Notes under the pieces: generated by a model | The model's database searches: none | What the model was told of the DNA's origin: nothing | Seen by the model: only the letters and a program-made list of their open reading frames with translations | Made by a program: the position numbers and the translations under genes | NCBI GenBank assembly: GCA_900548855.1 | Contig: URMF01000024.1 | Span: 1-45,214, forward strand | Length of the DNA stretch: 45,214 nt | DNA from: an uncultured Eubacteriales bacterium | Lineage (GTDB): Bacteria > Bacillota > Clostridia > Lachnospirales > Lachnospiraceae | Reading direction: 5' to 3' | In this document: one piece after another, positions 17,318 through 24,369 of the stretch | Layout of the letters: every line of letters starts with the position of its first letter | Numbering within the stretch: the stretch's first letter is position 1

Positions 17318-17332
17318 ATAACTTAAAGTTAT
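17318..17332. promoter_or_regulatory. LysR-type operator between the regulator and leuC
   Basis: ATAACTTAAAGTTAT has perfect 7-bp arms around one central base and contains the T-N11-A pattern of LysR regulator boxes. Its centre is about 65 bases before the expected leuC transcription start (taking the -10 box at 17378-17383). That is the usual place for the primary LysR binding site. It also lies just upstream of the regulator's own promoter region. Binding is inferred, not shown. Confidence 0.65.
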
Positions 17333-17354
17333 GATAAATATTCAAAATATATAT

Positions 17355-17383
17355 TTTATTTATACTGTACTTTGTGGTATGAT
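17355..17383 (+). promoter_or_regulatory. Candidate leuC promoter
   Basis: TATGAT at 17378-17383 is preceded 17 bases upstream by TTTATT at 17355-17360. The -35 box is poor, which fits an activator-dependent promoter driven from the LysR box upstream. Confidence 0.45.
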
Positions 17384-17438
17384 AAACAACGAGAATAGCA
17401 TTATAAAATAATTTCAATTGGAAAAGGAGCGAAGTGTT

Positions 17439-18701
17439 ATGGGAATGACAATGACACAGAAAATCTTAGCTGCACATGCCGGTTTGGCGGCTGTTGAGGC
17501 AGGACAGTTAATTGAGGCAGATTTGGATTTAGTATTAGGAAATGATGTGACAACACCGGTGGCAATCCACGAGATGGATAAGTTTAAGACAGACAAGGTG
17601 TTTGACAAGGATAAGATTGCAATGGTATTGGACCATTTTACACCGAATAAGGATATTAAGAGTGCAGAGCACTGCAAATGTGTGAGAGAATATGCCTGTG
17701 CCCAGAATATCACCAATTTCTTTGACGTTGGGGAAATGGGTATTGAACACGCATTACTTCCGGAAAAAGGTTTGATTGTGGCAGGCGAGACCTGTATCGG
17801 TGCGGATTCCCATACCTGTACCTACGGTGCGTTGGGAGCATTTTCCACCGGCGTTGGTTCTACCGATATGGCGGCTGGCATGGCTACCGGAAAAGCATGG
17901 TTTAAGGTGCCTTCTGCTATTAAGTTTGTATTGACCGGTAAGCCTGGGAAATGGGTGAGCGGCAAGGATGTTATTTTACATATCATCGGTTTAATCGGTG
18001 TGGACGGGGCGCTTTACAAGTCTATGGAATTTGTGGGAGACGGTATTGCAAACCTTTCCATGGATGACCGTTTCACCATGGCGAATATGGCAATTGAGGC
18101 GGGTGCCAAAAATGGTATCTTCCCGGTGGATGAGAAGACAGTCGAGTATATGAAGGAGCATTCCGTAAAGGAATATAAGATTTATGAGGCAGACGAGGAT
18201 GCTGTGTATGATGAGACTTATACCATTGATTTGAGCAAATTGGAGCCTACAGTGGCATTTCCGCATTTGCCGGAGAATACAAAGCCAATCAGCGAAGTGC
18301 CGGAGATTAAGATTGACCAGGTGGTAATCGGTTCCTGTACCAACGGACGGATTGAGGACTTAAGAGTTGCCGCTAAGGTTTTGGAGGGAAGAAAATGTGC
18401 GAAAGGACTTCGCGTCATCGTAATTCCTGCAACCCAAGCAATTTATTTACAGGCGATGGAGGAAGGGCTGCTTAAGATATTTATTGAAGCCGGCGCAGTA
18501 GTTTCTACACCGACCTGTGGTCCGTGTCTTGGGGGACATATGGGAATCCTTGCGGCAGGAGAGAAGGCTGTGGCGACCACAAACCGTAACTTTGTAGGAC
18601 GTATGGGACATGTGGATTCGGAGATTTATCTGGCTTCACCGGCAGTAGCGGCAGCCTCTGCGGTAACGGGTAAAATTTCCTGTCCTTGTGAACTTGCGTG
18701 A
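17439..18701 (+). CDS. leuC: 3-isopropylmalate dehydratase large subunit
   Basis: A 420-residue aconitase-fold enzyme that, with LeuD, isomerises 2-isopropylmalate to 3-isopropylmalate in leucine synthesis. The [4Fe-4S] cysteines are visible: Cys300 in GSCTNGRIED, and Cys360 and Cys363 in PTCGPCLGGHMG. Length and cysteine spacing fit the shorter LeuC type of archaea and Clostridia, not the 466-residue enterobacterial type. ATG 17439 is chosen because AAGGAG lies nine bases upstream; the frame begins 21 bases earlier. A LysR gene is divergent from it. A 203-base gap with repeats separates it from its partner leuD, unusual for subunits of one enzyme. Confidence 0.95.
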   Translation: MGMTMTQKILAAHAGLAAVEAGQLIEADLDLVLGNDVTTPVAIHEMDKFKTDKVFDKDKIAMVLDHFTPNKDIKSAEHCKCVREYACAQNITNFFDVGEMGIEHALLPEKGLIVAGETCIGADSHTCTYGALGAFSTGVGSTDMAAGMATGKAWFKVPSAIKFVLTGKPGKWVSGKDVILHIIGLIGVDGALYKSMEFVGDGIANLSMDDRFTMANMAIEAGAKNGIFPVDEKTVEYMKEHSVKEYKIYEADEDAVYDETYTIDLSKLEPTVAFPHLPENTKPISEVPEIKIDQVVIGSCTNGRIEDLRVAAKVLEGRKCAKGLRVIVIPATQAIYLQAMEEGLLKIFIEAGAVVSTPTCGPCLGGHMGILAAGEKAVATTNRNFVGRMGHVDSEIYLASPAVAAASAVTGKISCPCELA

Positions 18702-18718
18702 TGGCAATGAGCAGTGCG

Positions 18719-18782
18719 TGTATAAGAATGAGATTGTCCTTAGGCAAGTTTACTTGCCTAAGGATAGTATCATTCTTATACA
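18719..18782. repeat. 64-bp long hairpin between leuC and leuD
   Basis: Two perfect 13-bp stems are nested: TGTATAAGAATGA/TCATTCTTATACA outside and TCCTTAGGCAAGT/ACTTGCCTAAGGA inside. A symmetrical 5x5 internal loop separates them and the terminal loop is two bases. No T run follows, so it is not a typical terminator. It could stabilise the leuC mRNA end or be an inserted palindromic element. Confidence 0.75.
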
Positions 18783-18798
18783 CATAGGGCGAAGCCCG

Positions 18799-18886
18799 CG
18801 ACCGAGCCGATAGGCGAGGTGCATGGCAACAAAAATATTTGACGACCGAGCCGGTAGGCGAGGTGGACGGCAACAAAAATATTTGA
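18799..18886 (+). repeat. Two tandem copies of a 44-bp unit between leuC and leuD
   Basis: The units at 18799-18842 and 18843-18886 differ at only three bases. Each starts CGACCGAGCCG and ends CAACAAAAATATTTGA. The first half of the unit is GC-rich and the end is AT-rich. There is no reading frame of note in the unit. The array ends eight bases before the leuD ribosome binding site. Confidence 0.85.
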
Positions 18887-18904
18887 TAACAATTAGGAGG
18901 TAAT

Positions 18905-19396
18905 ATGGCTATGAAAGCACATGGAACAGTACATAAATATGGAGATAACGTGGATACAGATGTTATCATTCCTGCAAGATATTTAAATTCATCTGACCCG
19001 GCAGAGCTTGCAAAGAGCTGTATGGAGGATATTGACAAGGATTTTGTAAAACGGGTAAAGCCGGGAGACATCATGGTGGCAAACAAGAATTTTGGCTGTG
19101 GTTCTTCCAGGGAGCATGCACCCATTGCCATTAAGGCGAGCGGTATCAGCTGTGTCATTGCGGAGACCTTTGCGAGAATTTTTTACCGGAATGCAATCAA
19201 TATTGGTCTTCCGATTATTGAGTGTCCGGAGGCTGCAAAGGGAATTGATGCCGGTGATGAGGTGGAGATTGATTTTGACAGTGGTATGATTTATAACAGG
19301 ACAAAGGGAACGGAGTTCAAGGGGCAGGCGTTTCCGCCATTTATGCAGGAGATTATCAAGGCGGAGGGACTAATAAATTATATTAACAATAAGTAA
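18905..19396 (+). CDS. leuD: 3-isopropylmalate dehydratase small subunit
   Basis: A 163-residue swivelling-domain subunit that completes the active site of LeuC. Family marks are DNVDTDVIIPARYL near the N-terminus and the NFGCGSSREHAPIAIK substrate loop, then the conserved FARIFYRNAINIGLP. The length is that of the small-subunit partner of the 420-residue LeuC type. AGGAGG at 18895-18900 fixes the ATG. A diverged piece of this gene's 3' part occurs again at about 20718-20775, after the LRR gene. Confidence 0.95.
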   Translation: MAMKAHGTVHKYGDNVDTDVIIPARYLNSSDPAELAKSCMEDIDKDFVKRVKPGDIMVANKNFGCGSSREHAPIAIKASGISCVIAETFARIFYRNAINIGLPIIECPEAAKGIDAGDEVEIDFDSGMIYNRTKGTEFKGQAFPPFMQEIIKAEGLINYINNK

Positions 19397-19414
19397 AAGA
19401 GGAGAAGAAAGCAA

Positions 19415-20707
19415 GTGAAGAACAGGTGTGGAAAGGTATTTTGTATTATATGTATGGTGATAGCAGGATGTATGGTGGCAGGAAACATGTCCCTTGCGGA
19501 GCAGTCAGGTGGTTACAGGTATGAGGTGCTGCCAGATGGAACAGCAAAGCTTACGGATTATAGTGGCAGCAATCCGGATAAAATTCCGGCTTCCATTGAT
19601 GGAAGAACCGTGACGGTAATAGGAGAAAGATTGTATTTTTCCAAACCGTTAAAGGATAACACAATTCCGGCAACGGTAAGGGAGATAGAAGATTGTGCAT
19701 TTGGCTATGCAACAGTCAAAAATATTGTTATGCCATCTACTGTAAAAAAATGTGGAAGTGACATATTTTTTAATGCAAAGCTGGAATCCGTTGTTTTGGA
19801 AGAGGGATGGACAGAGATTCCAGCAGGGATGTTTTCGGGCTGTGATAATTTAACATCTGTAAAGCTTCCGGAATCGCTTTGTTATATCAGAGAGGACGCA
19901 TTCTCATTTGGCGGGACGATTCCAGAGCTGGTGTTGCCGGCAGGACTATTAGAAATTGAAGAGGATGCATTTTACGCGACACATATTACAAAGCTTGTGG
20001 CAAAGTGTAAAAATGTAAAATTAGAAGAAGAAGCATTTAATGGATGTAGTGTAAAACAGCTGCAATGCTATTACAATTCAGCAATATACAAAGAATATAA
20101 GGATTCTGACAACACAAAGATTTCTTTTATTGACAATCCGGTTTTCTTCCAAAAGAAAAAGATTACATTAGGGGTTGGTGCAGAGACAACATTAAAGCTT
20201 ACAGGTAAAGGAACAGTTAAATGGAAATCTTCAAATAAGAAGATAGCTTCTGTCAGTAAAAAAGGTGTTGTAACAGCGAAGAAAACGGGAACAGTGACCA
20301 TAACAGCAACTTGTAATGGCAAGAAGGCTACCTGTAAGGTGAAGGTTAAGAAGAATGAACGTAAGCTGGAATATTATTCTACAAAGGCATCTTCCTATGC
20401 ATATAACCAGACACTTTTGGGTTTTAAGAAAATAAAGAGAGATTCTAAAGGCAATTATGTGTTAAGTGGTCATTTGATTAATACATTTGGTTCTTCTACG
20501 TCCTATGCAAAGAATTTAGTGATTAAGGTGTATAAGAACGATAAATTGATTGCAAAGCAAACCTTCAAACGATGGAATGTAAGAGTGGGGGCGCATTCTT
20601 CCAAAGCAATAACGCTTACCATTAAAAAGAAGAATATTAGAAAAAAGAAAACCGATTTAACAACTGGCAGTATCCGTGTTGTGGTTGCCGGAGGCAGAAT
20701 CTTTTAA
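19415..20707 (+). CDS. Secreted leucine-rich-repeat (BspA-like) protein with a Big_2-type domain
   Basis: A 430-residue exported protein. The N-terminus has a basic start and hydrophobic core; it could be a lipoprotein signal (IAGC, Cys19) or a normal signal cut after SLA. Residues about 60-215 carry LRR_5/BspA-type repeats (TVREIEDCAFG, LTSVKLPESLCYIREDAF, LVLPAGLLEIEEDAFY). Residues about 235-308 are a bacterial Ig-like Big_2 domain (VKWKSSNKKIASVSKKGVVT, GTVTITATCNGK). A basic beta-rich domain follows. Such proteins bind surfaces or host molecules. It starts with GTG, 18 bases after leuD, in the middle of a leucine operon where it has no metabolic role. It is followed by a leuD remnant, so it was probably inserted by recombination. 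Confidence 0.8.
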   Translation: MKNRCGKVFCIICMVIAGCMVAGNMSLAEQSGGYRYEVLPDGTAKLTDYSGSNPDKIPASIDGRTVTVIGERLYFSKPLKDNTIPATVREIEDCAFGYATVKNIVMPSTVKKCGSDIFFNAKLESVVLEEGWTEIPAGMFSGCDNLTSVKLPESLCYIREDAFSFGGTIPELVLPAGLLEIEEDAFYATHITKLVAKCKNVKLEEEAFNGCSVKQLQCYYNSAIYKEYKDSDNTKISFIDNPVFFQKKKITLGVGAETTLKLTGKGTVKWKSSNKKIASVSKKGVVTAKKTGTVTITATCNGKKATCKVKVKKNERKLEYYSTKASSYAYNQTLLGFKKIKRDSKGNYVLSGHLINTFGSSTSYAKNLVIKVYKNDKLIAKQTFKRWNVRVGAHSSKAITLTIKKKNIRKKKTDLTTGSIRVVVAGGRIF

Positions 20708-20845
20708 TTGCCAAGCTCAAAGAAAATTGATGCCGGTGACGAGGTGGAGGTTGACTTTGATAATGGTATAATGATAAAACGGCAGATGGGGGCTTATATG
20801 AAAATTGTAATCTATATTAGAAAGAAAAGGAAGGAAGAAGAATGA
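20708..20845 (+). pseudogene. Remnant of a second leuD (3' part)
   Basis: Directly after the LRR stop, the frame reads KKIDAGDEVEVDFDNG. This matches KGIDAGDEVEIDFDSG of the intact leuD (residues about 117-132) with mostly silent or conservative base changes: about 45 of 52 bases agree over roughly 20718-20770. After that the match is lost, and the frame runs on to a stop overlapping the leuB start. There is no start region or active-site part. It looks like the tail of an old or duplicated leuD left behind when the LRR gene arrived. Confidence 0.7.
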
Positions 20846-21924
20846 ATTATAATTTAGCAGTAATCAAGGGTGACGGAATCGGACCGGAAATTGTCACCGA
20901 GGCAATGAAGGTATTGGATAAGATTGGAGAGAAGTTCGGTCATACCTTTCAATATGACCAGCTTTTGATGGGAGGCTGCTCCATTGATGCCTGTGGAGTG
21001 CCCCTTACGGATGAGGCGGTGGAACGGGCAAAGAGGGCGGATGCAGTGCTTCTCGGTTCGATTGGTGGCAATACCAGTACTTCACCGTGGTACAAATTGG
21101 AACCGTCTTTAAGACCGGAAGCAGGACTTCTGAAAATCCGTAAAGAATTAGGATTGTTTGCAAATTTAAGACCGGCGCTTTTATATCCGGAGTTAAAGGG
21201 TGCCTGTCCGTTAAAGGAAGAGATTGCAGACAGGGGCTTTGACATGATGATTATGCGTGAGCTTACCGGTGGATTATACTTTGGTGAGCGCAAGACCATA
21301 GAGGAGAACGGCAGGAAGAAAGCTATTGACACCCTGACTTATTCCGAGGATGAAATCAGAAGAATTGCCATCCGGGGCTTTGACATTGCCATGAAGAGAA
21401 GAAAGAAAGTAACTTCTGTTGATAAAGCGAATGTGCTGGATTCCTCAAGGCTCTGGAGAGCGGTTGTCAATGAAGTGGCAAAGGATTATCCGGAGGTAGA
21501 GGTAGAACATATGTTAGTGGATAACTGTGCCATGCAGCTTGTAAAAGACCCTGCACAGTTTGATGTCATTTTAACTGAGAATATGTTTGGCGACATTTTA
21601 TCCGATGAGGCATCTATGGTGACCGGTTCTATCGGAATGCTGGCTTCCGCTTCCCTGAATGAGACGAAGTTTGGCATGTATGAGCCAAGCGGTGGTTCCG
21701 CACCGGATATTGCAGGACAGAATAAAGCAAATCCAATTGCAACGATTCTTTCTGCGGCAATGCTGTTACGGTTTTCGTTAGATCTGGATAAGGAGGCAGA
21801 TGCCATTGAGGCGGCTGTCAAGAAAGTGTTGGAAGAAGGATATCGCACCTGCGATATTGTATCGGAAGGAACAACCTTGGTCAGCACAACGGAAGTGGGT
21901 GATTTGATTGCAGAGAGGATATAA
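20842..21924 (+). CDS. leuB: 3-isopropylmalate dehydrogenase
   Basis: A 360-residue cytoplasmic enzyme that oxidises and decarboxylates 3-isopropylmalate to 2-oxoisocaproate with NAD, the third committed step to leucine. Visible marks are KGDGIGPEIV at the N-terminus, the substrate loop with LRPEAGLLKIRKELGLFANLRP, RELTGGLYFGER, the metal-binding DNCAMQL and ENMFGDILSDEASM, and the NAD loop EPSGGSAPDIAGQNKANP. Length is normal. An AAGGAAGGAAG ribosome binding site precedes the ATG. The 3' end overlaps the next gene by 17 bases. Confidence 0.96.
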   Translation: MNYNLAVIKGDGIGPEIVTEAMKVLDKIGEKFGHTFQYDQLLMGGCSIDACGVPLTDEAVERAKRADAVLLGSIGGNTSTSPWYKLEPSLRPEAGLLKIRKELGLFANLRPALLYPELKGACPLKEEIADRGFDMMIMRELTGGLYFGERKTIEENGRKKAIDTLTYSEDEIRRIAIRGFDIAMKRRKKVTSVDKANVLDSSRLWRAVVNEVAKDYPEVEVEHMLVDNCAMQLVKDPAQFDVILTENMFGDILSDEASMVTGSIGMLASASLNETKFGMYEPSGGSAPDIAGQNKANPIATILSAAMLLRFSLDLDKEADAIEAAVKKVLEEGYRTCDIVSEGTTLVSTTEVGDLIAERI

Positions 21925-22537
21925 AAGGCGTTTTTTCGTTTTTTTGTTCATTGCTTTTGCCTGTATGGGAGTGTCCCTGTTTATGGGAATGTCTTTCCGG
22001 ATATCTTCTGATAAGGAAGCTTTGGATTTATCGGATTCCGTTTCAAGGGATAGCCTAAAACGGGGGCAGCATGTTCAGTTGGAATTTGATGCTTGGCCTA
22101 GACTGATTACACCATTTGAGAAAAAAGATTTTGCTTATTTTTTTGTAAAAGATGTAAGTGGTCATGTTTATATTGCATCCATATCCGCTGAAACGATGGA
22201 CAGTATAAATACGGAATTTGATATTGAGACCAAAAAATTGAAATCCACTTACCGGTTAAAGGGTATTCTTTATCCGATAGATGAGCAGGTAAAACAGTCA
22301 GCTTTATCGAAGAGTTTTAAAGCAGATACGAATCAGGAATTAAATTCTGATAATTTTTCAGAATATGTGGGTGATTATTATGTAAAAGAAATTTATATAA
22401 ACAAACGTATTGTTAAGGTATATCAAATTTTGTTTTTAATTGGTTTGTTGTTCCTTGTTCTGGCACTGCTTTGTGTACCGGCAATGATAAAAGCGAACAT
22501 TATAAGACGGGCCAATAATGCAGATAATAAAGAATAG
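21908..22537 (+). CDS. Small membrane protein of unknown function with two end helices
   Basis: A 209-residue protein I do not recognise. It has a basic start (QRGYKRR), a hydrophobic segment at about residues 9-28, a polar domain of about 140 residues and a second hydrophobic segment at about 170-190, then a short basic tail. This is the layout of a protein with both ends inside and the middle domain outside the membrane. The predicted TTG start lies inside leuB (17-base overlap), so it is probably translated by coupling. The ribosome binding site is weak. It lies between leuB and ilvD with no evident link to amino acid synthesis. Confidence 0.65.
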   Translation: MQRGYKRRFFVFLFIAFACMGVSLFMGMSFRISSDKEALDLSDSVSRDSLKRGQHVQLEFDAWPRLITPFEKKDFAYFFVKDVSGHVYIASISAETMDSINTEFDIETKKLKSTYRLKGILYPIDEQVKQSALSKSFKADTNQELNSDNFSEYVGDYYVKEIYINKRIVKVYQILFLIGLLFLVLALLCVPAMIKANIIRRANNADNKE

Positions 22538-22551
22538 TAAAGGAGACAAAA

Positions 22552-24216
22552 ATGATGAAAAGTGATAATGTAAAGACAGGTATGCAGCAGGCTCCACACA
22601 GAAGCCTCTTTAATGCCCTTGGTATGACCGAGGAAGAGATGAAAAAGCCATTGGTTGGTATTGTATGTTCCTATAATGAGATTGTTCCGGGACATATGAA
22701 CTTAGATAAGATTGCCCAGGCAGTGAAAATGGGAGTTGCCATGGCTGGTGGTACACCTGTTATGTTCCCGGCAATTGCAGTATGTGACGGGATTGCCATG
22801 GGACATATCGGAATGAAATATTCTCTGGTGACAAGAGATTTGATTGCAGATTCTACGGAATGTATGGCAATTGCCCACCAGTTTGATGCACTGGTCATGA
22901 TTCCAAACTGTGACAAGAATGTACCGGGACTTTTGATGGCGGCAGCAAGGGTTAATGTACCTACTGTATTTGTATCCGGCGGTCCAATGCTTGCCGGTCA
23001 TGTGAAGGGACATAAGACCTCCCTTTCCTCTATGTTCGAGGCAGTGGGCTCCTATGCGGCAGGCACCATGAGTGAAGAGGATGTAAACGAGTTTGAGTGC
23101 AAGGCATGTCCGACCTGTGGCTCCTGTTCCGGTATGTATACAGCCAATTCCATGAACTGTTTAACAGAGGCTCTGGGTATGGGACTTCCGGGAAATGGAA
23201 CCATTCCGGCAGTATATTCCGAGAGATTAAAGCTTGCAAAGCATGCAGGTATGGCGGTTATGGATATGTATAATAAGAATATCCGTCCACGAGATATCAT
23301 TACAAAGGAAGCAATCATGAATGCGCTGACCGTGGATATGGCACTGGGCTGTTCCACCAACTCCATGTTACATATTCCGGCAATCGCCCATGAGATTGGC
23401 TTTGATTTTGATATTTCCCTGGCAAATGAGGTAAGCTCAAAGACACCGAACCTCTGCCATTTAGCTCCGGCAGGACCTACCTATATGGAGGACTTAAATG
23501 AAGCTGGCGGTGTCTATGCGGTAATCAACCAGTTAAAGAGTGCGGGCTTAATCAATGAGGATTGTATGACGGTAACCGGTAAGACAATCGGTGAAGCGGT
23601 AGAAGGTCATAGAAATAAGAATCCAGAGGTTATCCGTCCAATGGATAACCCATACAGTACCACAGGCGGTCTTGCTGTATTAAAGGGTAACCTTGCACCG
23701 GACGGCTCTGTTGTTAAGCGTTCTGCAGTGGTTCCAGAGATGATGAAGCATGAGGGTCCGGCAAGGGTATTTGATTGTGAAGAGGATGCAATCGAAGCCA
23801 TCAAGGGCGGTAAAATTGTGGCAGGAGACGTTGTGGTAATCCGTTACGAGGGTCCAAAGGGTGGTCCGGGCATGAGAGAGATGTTGAATCCAACCTCTGC
23901 CATTGCCGGTATGGGACTCGGTTCTTCCGTGGCACTAATTACAGACGGACGGTTTTCCGGAGCCAGCCGTGGTGCTTCCATCGGTCATGTTTCGCCGGAG
24001 GCAGCAGTGGGCGGTCCGATTGCTTTTGTGGAGGAAGGAGATATCATTAAGATTGATATTGACAACCACAGCTTGGAGCTGGATATCTCAGAGGAAGAAA
24101 TGGCAAGGAGAAAGGCAGAATGGACACCGAGAGAGCCTAAGGTGACTACCGGTTATCTTGCAAGATATGCTAAAATGGTAACCTCCGGAAACCGCGGGGC
24201 AGTCTTAGAGTTTTGA
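22552..24216 (+). CDS. ilvD: Dihydroxy-acid dehydratase
   Basis: A 554-residue Fe-S enzyme that dehydrates 2,3-dihydroxy-isovalerate and -methylvalerate to the 2-oxo acids of valine/leucine and isoleucine. Family signatures are PNCDKNVPGLLMAAA and CPTCGSCSGMYTANSMNCLTE (both with cluster cysteines) and the C-terminal SLALITDGRFSG-like VALITDGRFSGASRG, SPEAAVGGPI. The length is typical. AAAGGAG lies just before the two ATG codons; the first is taken. It follows the small membrane protein by 14 bases and is followed by a 150-base gap holding the ilvB promoter. Confidence 0.96.
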   Translation: MMKSDNVKTGMQQAPHRSLFNALGMTEEEMKKPLVGIVCSYNEIVPGHMNLDKIAQAVKMGVAMAGGTPVMFPAIAVCDGIAMGHIGMKYSLVTRDLIADSTECMAIAHQFDALVMIPNCDKNVPGLLMAAARVNVPTVFVSGGPMLAGHVKGHKTSLSSMFEAVGSYAAGTMSEEDVNEFECKACPTCGSCSGMYTANSMNCLTEALGMGLPGNGTIPAVYSERLKLAKHAGMAVMDMYNKNIRPRDIITKEAIMNALTVDMALGCSTNSMLHIPAIAHEIGFDFDISLANEVSSKTPNLCHLAPAGPTYMEDLNEAGGVYAVINQLKSAGLINEDCMTVTGKTIGEAVEGHRNKNPEVIRPMDNPYSTTGGLAVLKGNLAPDGSVVKRSAVVPEMMKHEGPARVFDCEEDAIEAIKGGKIVAGDVVVIRYEGPKGGPGMREMLNPTSAIAGMGLGSSVALITDGRFSGASRGASIGHVSPEAAVGGPIAFVEEGDIIKIDIDNHSLELDISEEEMARRKAEWTPREPKVTTGYLARYAKMVTSGNRGAVLEF

Positions 24217-24285
24217 TACGCTTATATGTTATTGCTGCAAGAAATCATAAGGACGCTTCGCCATCTATTTAAACAATAAAAACAC

Positions 24286-24314
24286 TTGCATTATAGTGCC
24301 CGCCTCATTATAAT
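24286..24314 (+). promoter_or_regulatory. Sigma-A-type promoter of ilvB
   Basis: TTGCAT (24286-24291) and TATAAT (24309-24314) are separated by exactly 17 bases, about 55 bases before the ilvB start codon. This gives ilvB-serC-serA a start of their own apart from the leu genes. The rest of the ilvD-ilvB gap shows no clear hairpin or T-box element. Confidence 0.8.
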
Positions 24315-24369
24315 AGACAGAATGAGATAAGATGATGTGGGAATTAAGATAAAAGGAGAGAAGTATGTT

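Noticed and set aside
17206..17438. A T-box or leucine leader peptide before leuC
   Set aside because: No T-box sequence, specifier stem or Leu-rich short frame with a terminator was found in the gap.
18719..18782. The leuC-leuD hairpin as a terminator
   Set aside because: There is no T run after it, and leuD downstream has no clear promoter.
18799..18886. The 44-bp repeats as a CRISPR array
   Set aside because: There are only two units, directly joined with no spacer between them, and no cas gene nearby.
18505..19158. A 217-codon minus-strand frame across the leuC-leuD gap
   Set aside because: It runs antisense through the ends of both genes and through the hairpin and tandem repeat. The product looks like a translated shadow with no ribosome binding site.
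24217..24369. A riboswitch or attenuator before ilvB
   Set aside because: Only a plain promoter is visible; no paired stem with a T run lies between it and the start codon.
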